From CBDCFV01 sp965261795 (GTDB taxonomy: Bacteria; Chloroflexota; Dehalococcoidia; Lucifugimonadales; UBA3495), in contig OZ253476.1 in the NCBI GenBank assembly GCA_965261795.1, forward strand, positions 3,162,001 through 3,226,000: a stretch of 64,000 nt of DNA. The letters run 5' to 3'. The translations under genes and the position numbers were made by a program. The notes under the pieces were generated by a model. It made no database searches, was not told where the DNA came from, and saw only the letters and a list, made by a program, of their open reading frames with translations. Positions 26,781-34,574 of the stretch are shown piece after piece. Numbering within the stretch: position 1 is the stretch's first letter; every line of letters starts with the position of its first letter.

Positions 26781-27065
26781 TTACGTCGTATCTTCCTTCA
26801 GAAGACGGTCCTTGAGGGACTCAACGTCACCGCTTTCGTTATTGATGCGCATCACCTTGTATGAGCGTTCTGCGCGAATGTCTCCGATGGCGACAGTCAA
26901 GACATTTTTCCGGTCCCATGGCCTGGAAAATCCGACGGTTATTTTCCAAGTGTTCGATGTGCGTTCGAACTCAGCCTCTTCAAGACCCAGGTTCATAATA
27001 TTTTCTTCACCGAAAAGCTCCGCGGCATAGACCTTCGCAATCTGCGCTGCTTCTTTAACGTCCAT
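26781..27065 (-). CDS. 94-residue protein paired with the PIN gene
   Basis: No family recognised. Residues about 38-75 form a beta-rich stretch (WKITVGFSRPWD...SYKVMRINNESGDV), followed by a helical basic end (ESLKDRLLKED). No DNA-binding RHH or AbrB motif is evident. The four-base gap to the PIN gene suggests a partner or atypical antitoxin. Confidence 0.6.
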   Translation of the reverse strand: MDVKEAAQIAKVYAAELFGEENIMNLGLEEAEFERTSNTWKITVGFSRPWDRKNVLTVAIGDIRAERSYKVMRINNESGDVESLKDRLLKEDTT

Positions 27066-27279
27066 TGGGACTCACCTTCTCTGGCATCTATGGATGCGAT
27101 TTTAACACCGCAGGCCATAAACCGGCGATACTGGGGTTGCCATGCAGTGAAGAGATGTCATGAGTGAACTGGAGGCAGGGTAACGTTTGATTAAACGCCG
27201 GGAGCGCGGAGAAACACAGACAAAGTAAAAGGCAAAAAGAGGTACAATAGCCCAAACCAACAAGAGGTCCCGAATTTCC

Positions 27280-27840
27280 ATGACGACAGGCAAAACTAAA
27301 CTGCTGACTGCCGACGACCTGCTCCGCTTGTACGGCCAAGGGGTCAGGGGCGAGTTGGTGCGGGGAGTGCTCTGCGAAACTGTGTCTACGGGAATGGAGC
27401 ATGGCGAGATTGCGGCCAGGTTTGTGATTCGGTTGGGGATTTTTGTCGAGCCAAGGCGGTTGGGCAGGTTGACGACGTCCGATTCGGGTGTCTGGCTGGA
27501 ACGGGAGCCGGATACGGTGCGGGAGCCGGACGTGGCGTTTACATCATCCGAGCGACTCCCCTTGAACGTGAGGGTTCGCGGCTATTCGGAAGTAGTCCCC
27601 GACTTGGTGGTGGAGATTGTCTCTCCAAGCGATAGTATGCGGGAAGTCCACGAAAAGGCGCAGATGTGGCTGAGATCCGGGGTGATCTTGGTCTGGGTGG
27701 CAGACCCGGACACCAGGACCATAACTGTCTATCAGTCCGGCGTTCCAGTAATCACCCTTACCGAAGCCGACACGCTCGACGGCGCACCCGTCCTGCCCGG
27801 CTTCACCCTGCCGGTGCGGGAAGTTTTCGAGATGGCGTGA
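27280..27840 (+). CDS. Uma2 family (DUF820) putative endonuclease
   Basis: 186 residues with the Uma2 layout: N-terminal ELVRGVLCET, EPDVAFTSSER (acidic residue of the PD-(D/E)xK-like site), PDLVVEIVSPSD (second acid) and EKAQMWLRSGVILVWVADP (Lys/Glu region). The family is common in cyanobacteria and Chloroflexota and its role is unknown. It stands alone; weak GAGG 13 bases upstream. Confidence 0.85.
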   Translation: MTTGKTKLLTADDLLRLYGQGVRGELVRGVLCETVSTGMEHGEIAARFVIRLGIFVEPRRLGRLTTSDSGVWLEREPDTVREPDVAFTSSERLPLNVRVRGYSEVVPDLVVEIVSPSDSMREVHEKAQMWLRSGVILVWVADPDTRTITVYQSGVPVITLTEADTLDGAPVLPGFTLPVREVFEMA

Positions 27841-27865
27841 AAATGGTCCAGCGCCTGTGGCCGAA

Positions 27866-27955
27866 TCTGAATCAGGATTTACCGGATTTTAAGATTTTCA
27901 GGACAGCGCCAATTCATCCTGCTAATCCTTCAATCCTGAAAATCCTGATTCAGAC
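27866..27955. repeat. 90-bp TIR element TCTGAATCAGGATTT, copy 1
   Basis: Non-coding unit with inverted ends TCTGAATCAGGATTT and AATCCTGATTCAGA. The inside is made of degenerate AATCCTG/CAGGATT words. A second copy lies at 32575-32666. Similar CTGAATCAGGATT units occur widely in bacteria. Confidence 0.85.
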
Positions 27956-28061
27956 AGCAGCCTTGACGCCGCACCGACCCGCATTGTACCGCCCGCATCC
28001 CTTTTGTTATCATTGGATGAAATACCTTGAATGAAATACCTTCCCATAAACAGGGAGCATA

Positions 28062-28259
28062 ATGAGAGTTGGACCATTCGGCTTGACCGAACTGCTGATT
28101 ATCCTGGCCATCATCCTGCTGGTCTTCGGCGCGAAGCGGCTGCCGGAAATAGGCTCTTCCTTAGGGCGCGGCATCAGGACGTTCAAGAGCGCGGTAACCG
28201 GCGAAGAAGAGAAAGAGGAGCAATCCGAGACCACCAGCGTCACCAAGCGGGTGGACTGA
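28062..28259 (+). CDS. tatA: Sec-independent protein translocase TatA/E
   Basis: 65 residues: one N-terminal membrane helix (LTELLIILAIILLVFG), the FGAKRLPEIGSSLGRGIRTFK hinge and amphipathic helix, and a short acidic tail. TatA forms the variable pore of the twin-arginine translocase for folded proteins. AGGGAG precedes ATG 28062. A terminator follows at 28414. tatC and a second tatA-like gene lie on the opposite strand about 1 kb away. Confidence 0.92.
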   Translation: MRVGPFGLTELLIILAIILLVFGAKRLPEIGSSLGRGIRTFKSAVTGEEEKEEQSETTSVTKRVD

Positions 28260-28413
28260 GAAACTATCTCAAAACTCACCACAGTACCCAACTCGTCATT
28301 CCCGTTCTATACCCGTCATTCCCGCGCAGGAACGTCACCCTCGCGAAGGCGGGGGCGGGAATCCACAGGCTTCAGTCAGCGATGAGGGGTTGTCAGCATA
28401 ATCAGTCGGTAAA

Positions 28414-28440
28414 GGCCAGCTTAACGCGCTGGTCTTTTTT
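28414..28440 (+). terminator. rho-independent terminator after tatA
   Basis: GGCCAGC (28414-28420) pairs with GCTGGTC (28428-28434, one GU), followed directly by TTTTTT. Confidence 0.8.
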
Positions 28441-28479
28441 GTTTGGACGGTGTTGCAAAAGCTCCTTCCCCCTTGGGGA

Positions 28480-29218
28480 GCTGACAAGGGTATGTATTTC
28501 ATTTGGGACTTTACGCAGTTGAACGTGAGACCGCATAGTAGGGTAGGCTTGCTCAAATACAAAACCGCTCCCATTCCGTCATTCCGGCGTAGGCCGGAAT
28601 CCAAGCGGACCCATTCCGTCATTCCGGCGTAGGCCGGAATCCAGGCGGGCCCATTCCGTCATTCCGGCGTAGGCCGGAATCCAGGCGGGCCCATTCCGTC
28701 ATTCCGGCGTAGGCCGGAATCCAGGCGGGCCCATTCCGTCATTCCGGCGTAGGCCGGAATCCAGGCGGGCCCATTCCGTCATTCCGGCGTAGGCCGGAAT
28801 CCAGGCGGGCCCATTCCGTCATTCCGGCGTAGGCCGGAATCCAGTCGGGCCCATTCCGTCATTCCGGCGTAGGCCGGAATCCAGGCGGGCCCATTCCGTC
28901 ATTCCGGCGTAGGCCGGAATCCAAGCGGACCCATTCCGTCATTCCGGCGTAGGCCGGAATCCAAGCGGACCCATTCCGTCATTCCGGCGTAGGCCGGAAT
29001 CCAGGCGGACCCATTCCGTCATTCCGGCGTAGGCCGGAATCCAGGCGGACCCATTCCGTCATTCCGGCGTAGGCCGGAATCCAGGCGGACCCATTCCGTC
29101 ATTCCGGCGTAGGCCGGAATCCAGGCGGACCCATTCCGTCATTCCGGCGTAGGCCGGAATCCAGGGGCGGTGGGGCCGGTTCGTAGCTATAATCTCAATT
29201 TTACATACCCTTGTCAGC
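28480..29218. mobile_element. 739-bp non-coding TIR element carrying a 40-bp minisatellite, copy A
   Basis: Perfect 17-bp terminal inverted repeats GCTGACAAGGGTATGTA at both ends, flanked by a perfect 9-bp target duplication CCTTGGGGA (28471-28479 and 29219-29227). No transposase is encoded. The interior has about 75 bp of unique sequence, 15 units of a 40-bp repeat, then about 40 bp. Copy B at 47947-48403 has the same ends. It inserted just beyond the tatC stop. Confidence 0.92.
28570..29169. repeat. 40-bp tandem repeat array, 15 units
   Basis: Units start at 28570 and every 40 bp to 29130. Each contains the hairpin ATTCCGGC-GTAG-GCCGGAAT. Units differ only at one or two positions near the end (AAGCGGAC, AGGCGGGC, AGGCGGAC types), and like units cluster, as expected from local unit duplication. 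Confidence 0.97.
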
Positions 29219-29239
29219 CCTTGGGGAGAGGGCTGCCCC

Positions 29240-30004
29240 CTATTCGGAGTGGGGCACCGGGGACAGGGACTCCGGCTCCTTCCTCCGGCCCGCCACTCTT
29301 GCCAGCAGGACGCCCAATTCGTAGAGCACCAGCAGTGGCGCCGCCACCAAGGCTTGGTTCACCGGGTCGAAGGTCGGCGTGATGATGGCCGCCAGGATGA
29401 AGGCGATAATCACCCAGTAGCGCCGGAACCTGCCGAGACGCCGGGCGTTGACAATTCCCAAGCTGGCCAGCAGGTACATTATCAAGGGTGTCTCGAAGGC
29501 CAGCCCCATCCAGAACAGCAAGCGGACCATCAGGTCGACGAAGTTGCTCACCTTGATCATGGGGGTCGCAACGTCGCTGCCGAAGGTCAGGAGGAAGTGC
29601 AGGGCCGGAGGACTCATAACAAAGTAGGCGAAGGCTACGCCGCTGACGAATGCCAGGAAAGCGGCCGGCAGGAACGCCAGCAGGTAGCGCTTCTCGCGGC
29701 GCGTAAGCCCCGGCCCCACGAACATCACCACTTGGTACAGTATCACCGGCAGGGCCAGGATGAACCCGCAGACAAACGACACCTTTACGCTGGTGGTGAG
29801 AAGCTCGGTGACTTCCGTGTAAATTAACTGCCCCGCCGCATCCGTGCCCAGGTCCCGCGCGGGGCGTACCAGCAGTTCGATTATCTGCCGGAAGAAGGCG
29901 AAGGCTACCGCGCTGCCCACCAGCAATGCCAGGACGGATATGAAGACGCGCCGCCGCAACTCGCCCAAGTGCTGGAACAGGGTCAACTCCCGCTCATTCA
30001 TCAT
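29240..30004 (-). CDS. tatC: Sec-independent protein translocase TatC
   Basis: 254 residues with six predicted membrane helices. TatC signatures are HLGELRRRVF at the N-terminus, the PLIMYLLA region, and the Glu in LAFETPL on the cytosolic face. TatC recognises the twin-arginine signal peptide. It overlaps the upstream tatA-like gene by 11 bp. The 739-bp TIR element begins 13 bp after the stop. Confidence 0.93.
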   Translation of the reverse strand: MMNERELTLFQHLGELRRRVFISVLALLVGSAVAFAFFRQIIELLVRPARDLGTDAAGQLIYTEVTELLTTSVKVSFVCGFILALPVILYQVVMFVGPGLTRREKRYLLAFLPAAFLAFVSGVAFAYFVMSPPALHFLLTFGSDVATPMIKVSNFVDLMVRLLFWMGLAFETPLIMYLLASLGIVNARRLGRFRRYWVIIAFILAAIITPTFDPVNQALVAAPLLVLYELGVLLARVAGRRKEPESLSPVPHSE

Positions 30005-30242
30005 CGGGCTGTTTCTGTGAAGACTGGGCTTGGTCAGGCGGCGGGGAGTTCCGCGGGCGGCTGGGTGGCTGGCGATCCTCCAAGTCCACCGCGGAGGCTA
30101 GATCGGAGAAGCTCTTGCGGAGTTCCCGTAGCACTCTGCCGGTGTTCCGGGCCATATCGATGGACTTGCCCGGTCCCAGCACCAGGAAGGCAACCAGGAA
30201 GATCACGCCCAACTCCATGGGCCCCATTCCCATGAAGTTCAT
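29994..30242 (-). CDS. TatA/TatB-like translocase subunit
   Basis: 82 residues: membrane helix (PMELGVIFLVAFLVLGPG), a Pro-Gly hinge, an amphipathic helix (GRVLRELRKSFSDLASAVD) and a Pro-rich tail. In an operon directly before tatC it may play the TatB role. Its start overlaps the stop region of the upstream methyltransferase-Maf gene by four bases. Confidence 0.85.
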   Translation of the reverse strand: MNFMGMGPMELGVIFLVAFLVLGPGKSIDMARNTGRVLRELRKSFSDLASAVDLEDRQPPSRPRNSPPPDQAQSSQKQPDDE

Positions 30243-32140
30243 GATTCTTCCACCGGCAATGGATTCCCGCCTGCACTGGAATGACGGATCGGGCTGGAAT
30301 CACCGGTCATTTCCGCCCGGCGGGATGGACAGGTGGGGCCGCAGCCTTCCGGGTCCGGCCAAGCCTGTCCCGGCGGCGGCTGGCAGCCTATCTCCCGCAG
30401 CATTTCCAGCAACCGGCAAATGGGCAGCCCGATTATGTTGGTGTAGCAGCCGTGCCATGACTCGGCAGGCCTGAACTCCTGGTCCTGCACCGCGTAGGCC
30501 CCTGCCTTGTCCAGCGGCGTACCCGACGCTATGGAGGCTTCCATCTCAGCGTCGGTGAAGTTACGCAAGCTAATGCCGCTGGCCATGCTCTCCGTCAACA
30601 TGCGCCCGGAAGAGGCGTCGATTACCGTAACCCCGGTTATCACTTGGTGGTGGGTGCCCCGCAGTTGCCGCAGCATTCGCCGCGCGTCCTCGGCATCCGC
30701 CGGCTTTTCAAAAGCTTCGCCGTCCAGCGCAACGGTGCTGTCGGCGCCGATGACGTAGCCATCCTTCATTTGTCCGGCGACTGCCTGCGCCTTTTCCATC
30801 GACAGCCGTTTCACCATGTCGGCGGGCGTTTCGCCGTCCTGCTTCTCCTCGGGTATGTTCGACGGCACCACTTGGAAGTCCAGCCCCAATTCGTTCAGCA
30901 GGTCCCTGCGGCGCGGGGACGCGGAAGCTAGTATCAAGGGGGCGTAGCCATCCTTCCGGTACAGCGTGGCCACGCACTCGACGTGGTGCGTTTGCGGAAA
31001 CATATCCAAGGGGACGACCCGCTCCAACGAATAGGCATCCTGGCATAGTATCTTGAGGTCCCGCGCCAAGGTTTCGGCGTCGCAGGAAACGTAGGCAATC
31101 TTCGGCGGCAGCAACCGCAGCAGGCCCTCCAGCGCCCCTGCTTGGCACCCGGCCCGGGGCGGGTCCAGCACCACGGCGTCGGGCCTTTCTTCCAACAGCC
31201 CCAACACCGCCTCCGTCTTGCCCAAGGCCAGTTCTACGTTGCCGATGTCCTTGATGTTTTCCTTGGCGTCGGCGACGGCGGCGCTGGACTCCTCGATACC
31301 GATGACCTTCTTGACGTATGGCGCAAGGAGCGCCGCGAATGCGCCCACACCCATATAGGCGTCCACCAGCAGGTCGGTCTTCTTCAAATCAAGCGCCTGC
31401 TGGATTACCTGCACCACCTTGGCCGCCTGCTCCACGTTTACTTGGAAGAACGACGGCGACGATACGCGGAACTGCCGGCCTTCTATGGAGTCTTGATAGG
31501 TCTTCTGCCCGGTAGCCACCGAGATGTCCGGGTTGCTCAACCGCGGCTGCACCAAGGTGTCCTCGGTAACCTGTCCGGCCCGGATGGAAAGCTGGGTGGT
31601 CTCGCCGCATCTGTCCTGCAGTTCCGTCAAGATGGTGTTGATACCGTCGTGCATCAACATGCACCGGTCAATCTTGACGAACCGGCGCGACTGCCGGTGC
31701 ACGAAACCAAGGTCTCCCTGGCGTCCAATGGTGAACCTGGCATGGTTGCGGTATCCGTATTGCTTGGGCGACGGCACGACTTCCGACACGTCCACGGCGT
31801 CAAATCCGCCCACACGTTTCAGAGCATCGACTACCTTGTCATGCTTGACCTCTAACTGGTGCTGGTAGTCGATGTGTTGCCACTGGCAGCCGGTGCATTG
31901 ACCGTAGTAGGGACACGGCGGCTGCACCCGCCAAGGGGAAGACTCCAGAACTTCGACCACCTGCGCCTCGGCGTAGCGGCGGTGCACCCGCATCACCTCC
32001 GCGGTCACCCGTTCTCCGGGTATGCCGCCGAAAACGAACACGTCGGTCTCTTGGAACCGGGCCATGGCCTCTCCCAAGCGGCCCCAAGCGTCCAGCGTAA
32101 GTTCCAGCAGTTCACCCTTGGCGATAGTCTGCTGCGTCAA
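30239..32140 (-). CDS. fusion: RlmD/TrmA-type RNA uridine methyltransferase + Maf nucleotide pyrophosphatase
   Basis: 633 residues from TTG 32140 (GGGGGAG close upstream); the frame is open to 32509 but that part runs through repeats. The N-terminal TRAM domain is followed by a [4Fe-4S] Cys set C76-x5-C82-x2-C85-x74-C160, as in RlmD. The AdoMet domain ends with LDPPRAGC and IAYVSCDAETLARD (catalytic Cys). From about residue 397 a complete Maf domain begins (LILASASPRRRDLL; GADSTVALDG). Maf hydrolyses non-canonical or modified NTPs. The last ~40 residues are encoded across a degenerate dRS3 palindrome (30263-30282). Confidence 0.88.
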   Translation of the reverse strand: MTQQTIAKGELLELTLDAWGRLGEAMARFQETDVFVFGGIPGERVTAEVMRVHRRYAEAQVVEVLESSPWRVQPPCPYYGQCTGCQWQHIDYQHQLEVKHDKVVDALKRVGGFDAVDVSEVVPSPKQYGYRNHARFTIGRQGDLGFVHRQSRRFVKIDRCMLMHDGINTILTELQDRCGETTQLSIRAGQVTEDTLVQPRLSNPDISVATGQKTYQDSIEGRQFRVSSPSFFQVNVEQAAKVVQVIQQALDLKKTDLLVDAYMGVGAFAALLAPYVKKVIGIEESSAAVADAKENIKDIGNVELALGKTEAVLGLLEERPDAVVLDPPRAGCQAGALEGLLRLLPPKIAYVSCDAETLARDLKILCQDAYSLERVVPLDMFPQTHHVECVATLYRKDGYAPLILASASPRRRDLLNELGLDFQVVPSNIPEEKQDGETPADMVKRLSMEKAQAVAGQMKDGYVIGADSTVALDGEAFEKPADAEDARRMLRQLRGTHHQVITGVTVIDASSGRMLTESMASGISLRNFTDAEMEASIASGTPLDKAGAYAVQDQEFRPAESWHGCYTNIIGLPICRLLEMLREIGCQPPPGQAWPDPEGCGPTCPSRRAEMTGDSSPIRHSSAGGNPLPVEES

Positions 32141-32480
32141 GTGCTCCCCCAATAAAATTTCCCTTACCAACCAATATAAAGGAACAGCGGTTGGAATCCA
32201 ATGGCGGGAGAAGGGGCCTACTGACACCCGGCCCTTCCCAACTCCGGCGTCGCCCTCGTAATATAGTATCTGGTGGATGTGATGCCCCGAACGGCGGGGC
32301 GGTAAACCTGGCCGGGGGGTGACACAGAATGGCACAAAACGGCACAAAAAGTGGCGCATAGATGGTTCATGAAAGGCAATAAACGTTACAAATATCCCGG
32401 CTCCGCCCACGCCGCCGAAGCTGAATAGCACACAATGATACGAAATGACACAGGCCTGGGATGTTTCACCCCCTTCCGTC

Positions 32481-32500
32481 ATTCCCGCGAAGGCGGGAAT
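32481..32500. repeat. solo dRS3-like palindrome
   Basis: ATTCCCGCGAAGGCGGGAAT. It lies in the 705-bp non-coding stretch 32141-32845, which otherwise holds a 90-bp TIR repeat, the trxA promoter region and no gene I can support. Confidence 0.9.
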
Positions 32501-32574
32501 CCACCACACCGTCTCCGCGGCCCCTCGATCCCCTGTGGTGAAAGGGGTGTGACTAAATCCCGTTGGGCGAGACT

Positions 32575-32666
32575 GTCTGAATCAGGATTTACCGGATTTC
32601 AGGGTTCTCAAGATGGACGCCTTTAATCCTGCTAATCCTTCAATCCTGAAAATCCTGATTCAGACA
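32575..32666. repeat. 90-bp TIR element TCTGAATCAGGATTT, copy 2
   Basis: Same ends as the unit at 27866-27955 (TGTCTGAATCAGGATTT / AATCCTGATTCAGACA), with a different middle. Confidence 0.85.
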
Positions 32667-32740
32667 ATTACACCAAGCGGCGGATGTACCATCCCTGATA
32701 TTTCAACTATTTTTGATCATACCCTGATGAAAGCGCGGTG

Positions 32741-32767
32741 TTGACCTGAATTTGACACCGTTATACA
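32741..32767 (+). promoter_or_regulatory. possible sigma70-type promoter of trxA
   Basis: TTGACC (32741-32746) and TATACA (32762-32767) are 15 bp apart, about 80 bp before the trxA start. The spacing is short, so this is a weak call. Confidence 0.35.
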
Positions 32768-32845
32768 CTGAGACTAACTCATACGGAATTCGTTGATTTC
32801 CTGTGCGTTCCGTGCAAAACAATCCGATATTTTCTGGAGGGAAAA

Positions 32846-33175
32846 ATGGCGGAACCCATCGAAGTTACTGAGGCCAACTGGGACGAGCAAGTTCTTCAAT
32901 CAGACGTGCCGGTGCTGGTGGATTTCTGGGCCGAATGGTGCGGCCCCTGCAAGATGATTGCTCCGTCGGTGCACGACATGGCCGTGGAATACGACGGCCA
33001 ACTGAGCGTAGGCAAGCTGGATGTGGACAGCAGCCCCAACATCGCCATAAAGTATGGCGTCCGCAGCATACCCGCCCTGATATTCTTCAAGAACGGCCAG
33101 CCCGTCGACCAGATAGTAGGCGCGGTCCCCAAGGGCCGGTTGAAGCAGAAGATCGACGACGTTCTGAGCGACTAG
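32846..33175 (+). CDS. trxA: thioredoxin
   Basis: 109 residues, single thioredoxin domain with WAEWCGPCK (redox Cys 32 and 35), the buried Asp in VDFWAE and the cis-Pro of RSIPALIFF. It reduces protein disulfides in the cytosol. GGAGGG stands just before ATG 32846, and a strong terminator follows. A short duplicate of its last codons is found at 35772-35796. Confidence 0.96.
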   Translation: MAEPIEVTEANWDEQVLQSDVPVLVDFWAEWCGPCKMIAPSVHDMAVEYDGQLSVGKLDVDSSPNIAIKYGVRSIPALIFFKNGQPVDQIVGAVPKGRLKQKIDDVLSD

Positions 33176-33204
33176 GCAGACCCGCACCGTACTGCGGTAT
33201 CGAG

Positions 33205-33236
33205 GAAAAAGACTGGTATATCAGCCAGTCTTTTTC
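33205..33236 (+). terminator. trxA terminator (bidirectional shape)
   Basis: GAAAAAGACTGG (33205-33216) and CCAGTCTTTTTC (33225-33236) form a perfect 12-bp stem whose 3' arm is T-rich; the 5' arm is A-rich and could also serve the minus strand. Confidence 0.85.
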
Positions 33237-33286
33237 GTTAGGGAGTAAAAAACTATCTCATAACTCGTCGCAGCGCCCAACCCGTC

Positions 33287-33306
33287 ATTCCCGCGCAGGC
33301 GGGAAT
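33287..33306. repeat. solo dRS3-like palindrome
   Basis: ATTCCCGCGCAGGCGGGAAT between trxA and the isochorismatase-like gene. Confidence 0.9.
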
Positions 33307-33353
33307 CTATAGGCTTGACCACGACGCGCGCCCGGCCGCGCATGGAGGACGTC

Positions 33354-33965
33354 ATGGCTTTGGAACTGAACCCCGGCCACACCGCCCTGCTGGTCATGGA
33401 CTTTGAAAACGATATTGTTCATGAAGAGGGCGCCTTCAAGGACTTTGGCTTCGCCCAGATGGTTAAGGACAACGACGTACTGGGCAAGACCGCCCGGCTA
33501 TTGACCGCCGCCCGCAACGCCGGCGTCCTGACCATCTATGTCTCGGTCAAGTTTCGCCCCGGCTACCCGGAACGCCCGGCCAATGCCGGCCTGTGGCAAG
33601 GTCTTCACGCCGCCAATGCCCTTATCGAAGGCACTTGGGGCGCCGCCATACATGACGCGCTGCCCCCCCAGGACGGCGAACCCGTCGTTACCAAGCGAGG
33701 GGTATCGGCCTTCACCGCTTCCGACCTGGAGCCGATTCTCAAAAACAAGCGGATTGGCACGCTGCTGCTGGCCGGTGTAGCAACCAACTTCGTTGTGGAA
33801 GGCACCGCGCGTGAGGCCTGCGACCGCGGCTACAACGTCATCGTGGTCGGCGACTGCTGCGCCTCCGTGAGCCAGGAAGCCCACGACGCCGCGTTAACCG
33901 TTGCCCTCCCCTTCCTTTCCACCATCTCCGACAGCTCCGAAGTTGCGGCTGCGCTGGCGGCGTAG
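33354..33965 (+). CDS. isochorismatase-like hydrolase lacking the usual catalytic Cys
   Basis: 203 residues from ATG 33354, with GGAGG five bases upstream; the frame is open to 33315. Family features are ALLVMDFENDIV (catalytic Asp), VVTKRGVSAF (catalytic Lys) and GVATNFVVEGTAREA. In cysteine hydrolases this last motif reads TNVCVExTAR; here the Cys position is Val. It may be a non-amidase member, as in true isochorismatases that also lack Cys, or an inactive relative. Substrate unknown. Confidence 0.82.
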   Translation: MALELNPGHTALLVMDFENDIVHEEGAFKDFGFAQMVKDNDVLGKTARLLTAARNAGVLTIYVSVKFRPGYPERPANAGLWQGLHAANALIEGTWGAAIHDALPPQDGEPVVTKRGVSAFTASDLEPILKNKRIGTLLLAGVATNFVVEGTAREACDRGYNVIVVGDCCASVSQEAHDAALTVALPFLSTISDSSEVAAALAA

Positions 33966-34064
33966 CAGTGACTGCCTTAACGGGTAGTAGTGGTGGCTGC
34001 GCTGGCAGGGTAGTGGAGAACGCTTCTCTCAGAGGGTGTGTGACATGCCGGTCGTCGCCCCGAC

Positions 34065-34198
34065 CCGTCATTCCCGCACCCCAACCAGTCATCCGCGCAC
34101 CCCAATCTGTCATTCCCGCACCCCAACCTGTCATTCCCGCACCCCAACCTGTCATTCCCGCACCCCACCTGTCATTCCCGCGCAGGCGGGAATCCACC
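34065..34198. repeat. 21-bp tandem array derived from a half palindrome
   Basis: About five units of CTGTCATTCCCGCACCCCAAC with small changes, ending in a complete dRS3-like palindrome at 34174-34193. The array looks like an amplified left half of that palindrome. Confidence 0.9.
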
Positions 34199-34205
34199 GG
34201 AGGCG

Positions 34206-34233
34206 TTGACAGCTTGCGGAACTGCCGTTAAAT
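34206..34233 (+). promoter_or_regulatory. probable promoter of the first tRNA-Sec gene
   Basis: TTGACA (34206-34211), 16 bp, then TTAAAT (34228-34233), about 40 bp before the tRNA. The second tRNA-Sec copy has no comparable site. Confidence 0.5.
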
Positions 34234-34271
34234 TCTCAGTGTGCCAATCTCCAAGTCTTAACGTCGCATCT

Positions 34272-34368
34272 GGGAGTGGAAGGGGCCCGGTGGCTCTTGC
34301 GGACTTCAAATCCGTTATGCCTCGTGACGAGCGGGGTAGGTGGGTTCGACTCCCTCGCACTCCCGCCA
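34272..34368 (+). tRNA. selC: tRNA-Sec (UCA), copy 1
   Basis: 97 nt including encoded GCCA. Acceptor GGGAGTG/CACTCCC; six-pair D stem with a four-base D loop (GGGGCC-CGGT-GGCTCT), typical of tRNA-Sec; anticodon loop CTTCAAA giving TCA; long variable arm (CCTCG-TGA-CGAGG type); TTCGA in the T loop. It reads UGA as selenocysteine with SelB and a SECIS. A promoter-like site lies upstream and a terminator downstream, so this is the likely functional copy. No selA, selB or selD is in the window. Confidence 0.93.
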
Positions 34369-34389
34369 CAACTTTCCCAGCCGCGATTC

Positions 34390-34420
34390 AGCCTCCGGGA
34401 GTTCTCCCGGAGGCTGCTTT
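34390..34420 (+). terminator. terminator of tRNA-Sec copy 1
   Basis: AGCCTCCGGGA (34390-34400) and TCCCGGAGGCT (34405-34415) form a perfect 11-bp stem with loop GTTC, followed by GCTTTAAT. Confidence 0.75.
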
Positions 34421-34510
34421 AATGCCCTCGTATCCACGGCTCACACTCAAGGCTTCAAGGCTTTTCTCCCCATTCTGACAGCCTCGACCTCCACAGCCCC
34501 CAGCATGAAC

Positions 34511-34561
34511 ATAGCAAAGTTAGCCATGTTATAAAATGTTTGTAACATGGCTAATATTGCT
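34511..34561. promoter_or_regulatory. 21-bp near-perfect dyad upstream of the AAA ATPase gene
   Basis: ATAGCAA-AG-TTAGCCATGTTA faces TAACATGGCTAA-TA-TTGCTAT around an 11-bp AT-rich centre. The inner 12 bp (34520-34531 / 34543-34554) are perfect. It ends 14 bp before the ATG, so it is a good operator candidate, perhaps for the ATPase's own winged-helix end. Confidence 0.65.
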
Positions 34562-34574
34562 ATAAACTGACCCC

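Noticed and set aside
28570..29169. 15 regular repeats, at first sight a CRISPR array
   Set aside because: The repeats are contiguous 40-bp units with no unique spacers, no cas genes are in the window, and the array sits inside a TIR-bounded element with target duplications.
32141..32509. N-terminal extension of the methyltransferase-Maf gene
   Set aside because: The extra 123 codons run through a palindromic repeat and non-coding sequence; a TTG with a strong ribosome site at 32140 fits the TRAM start.
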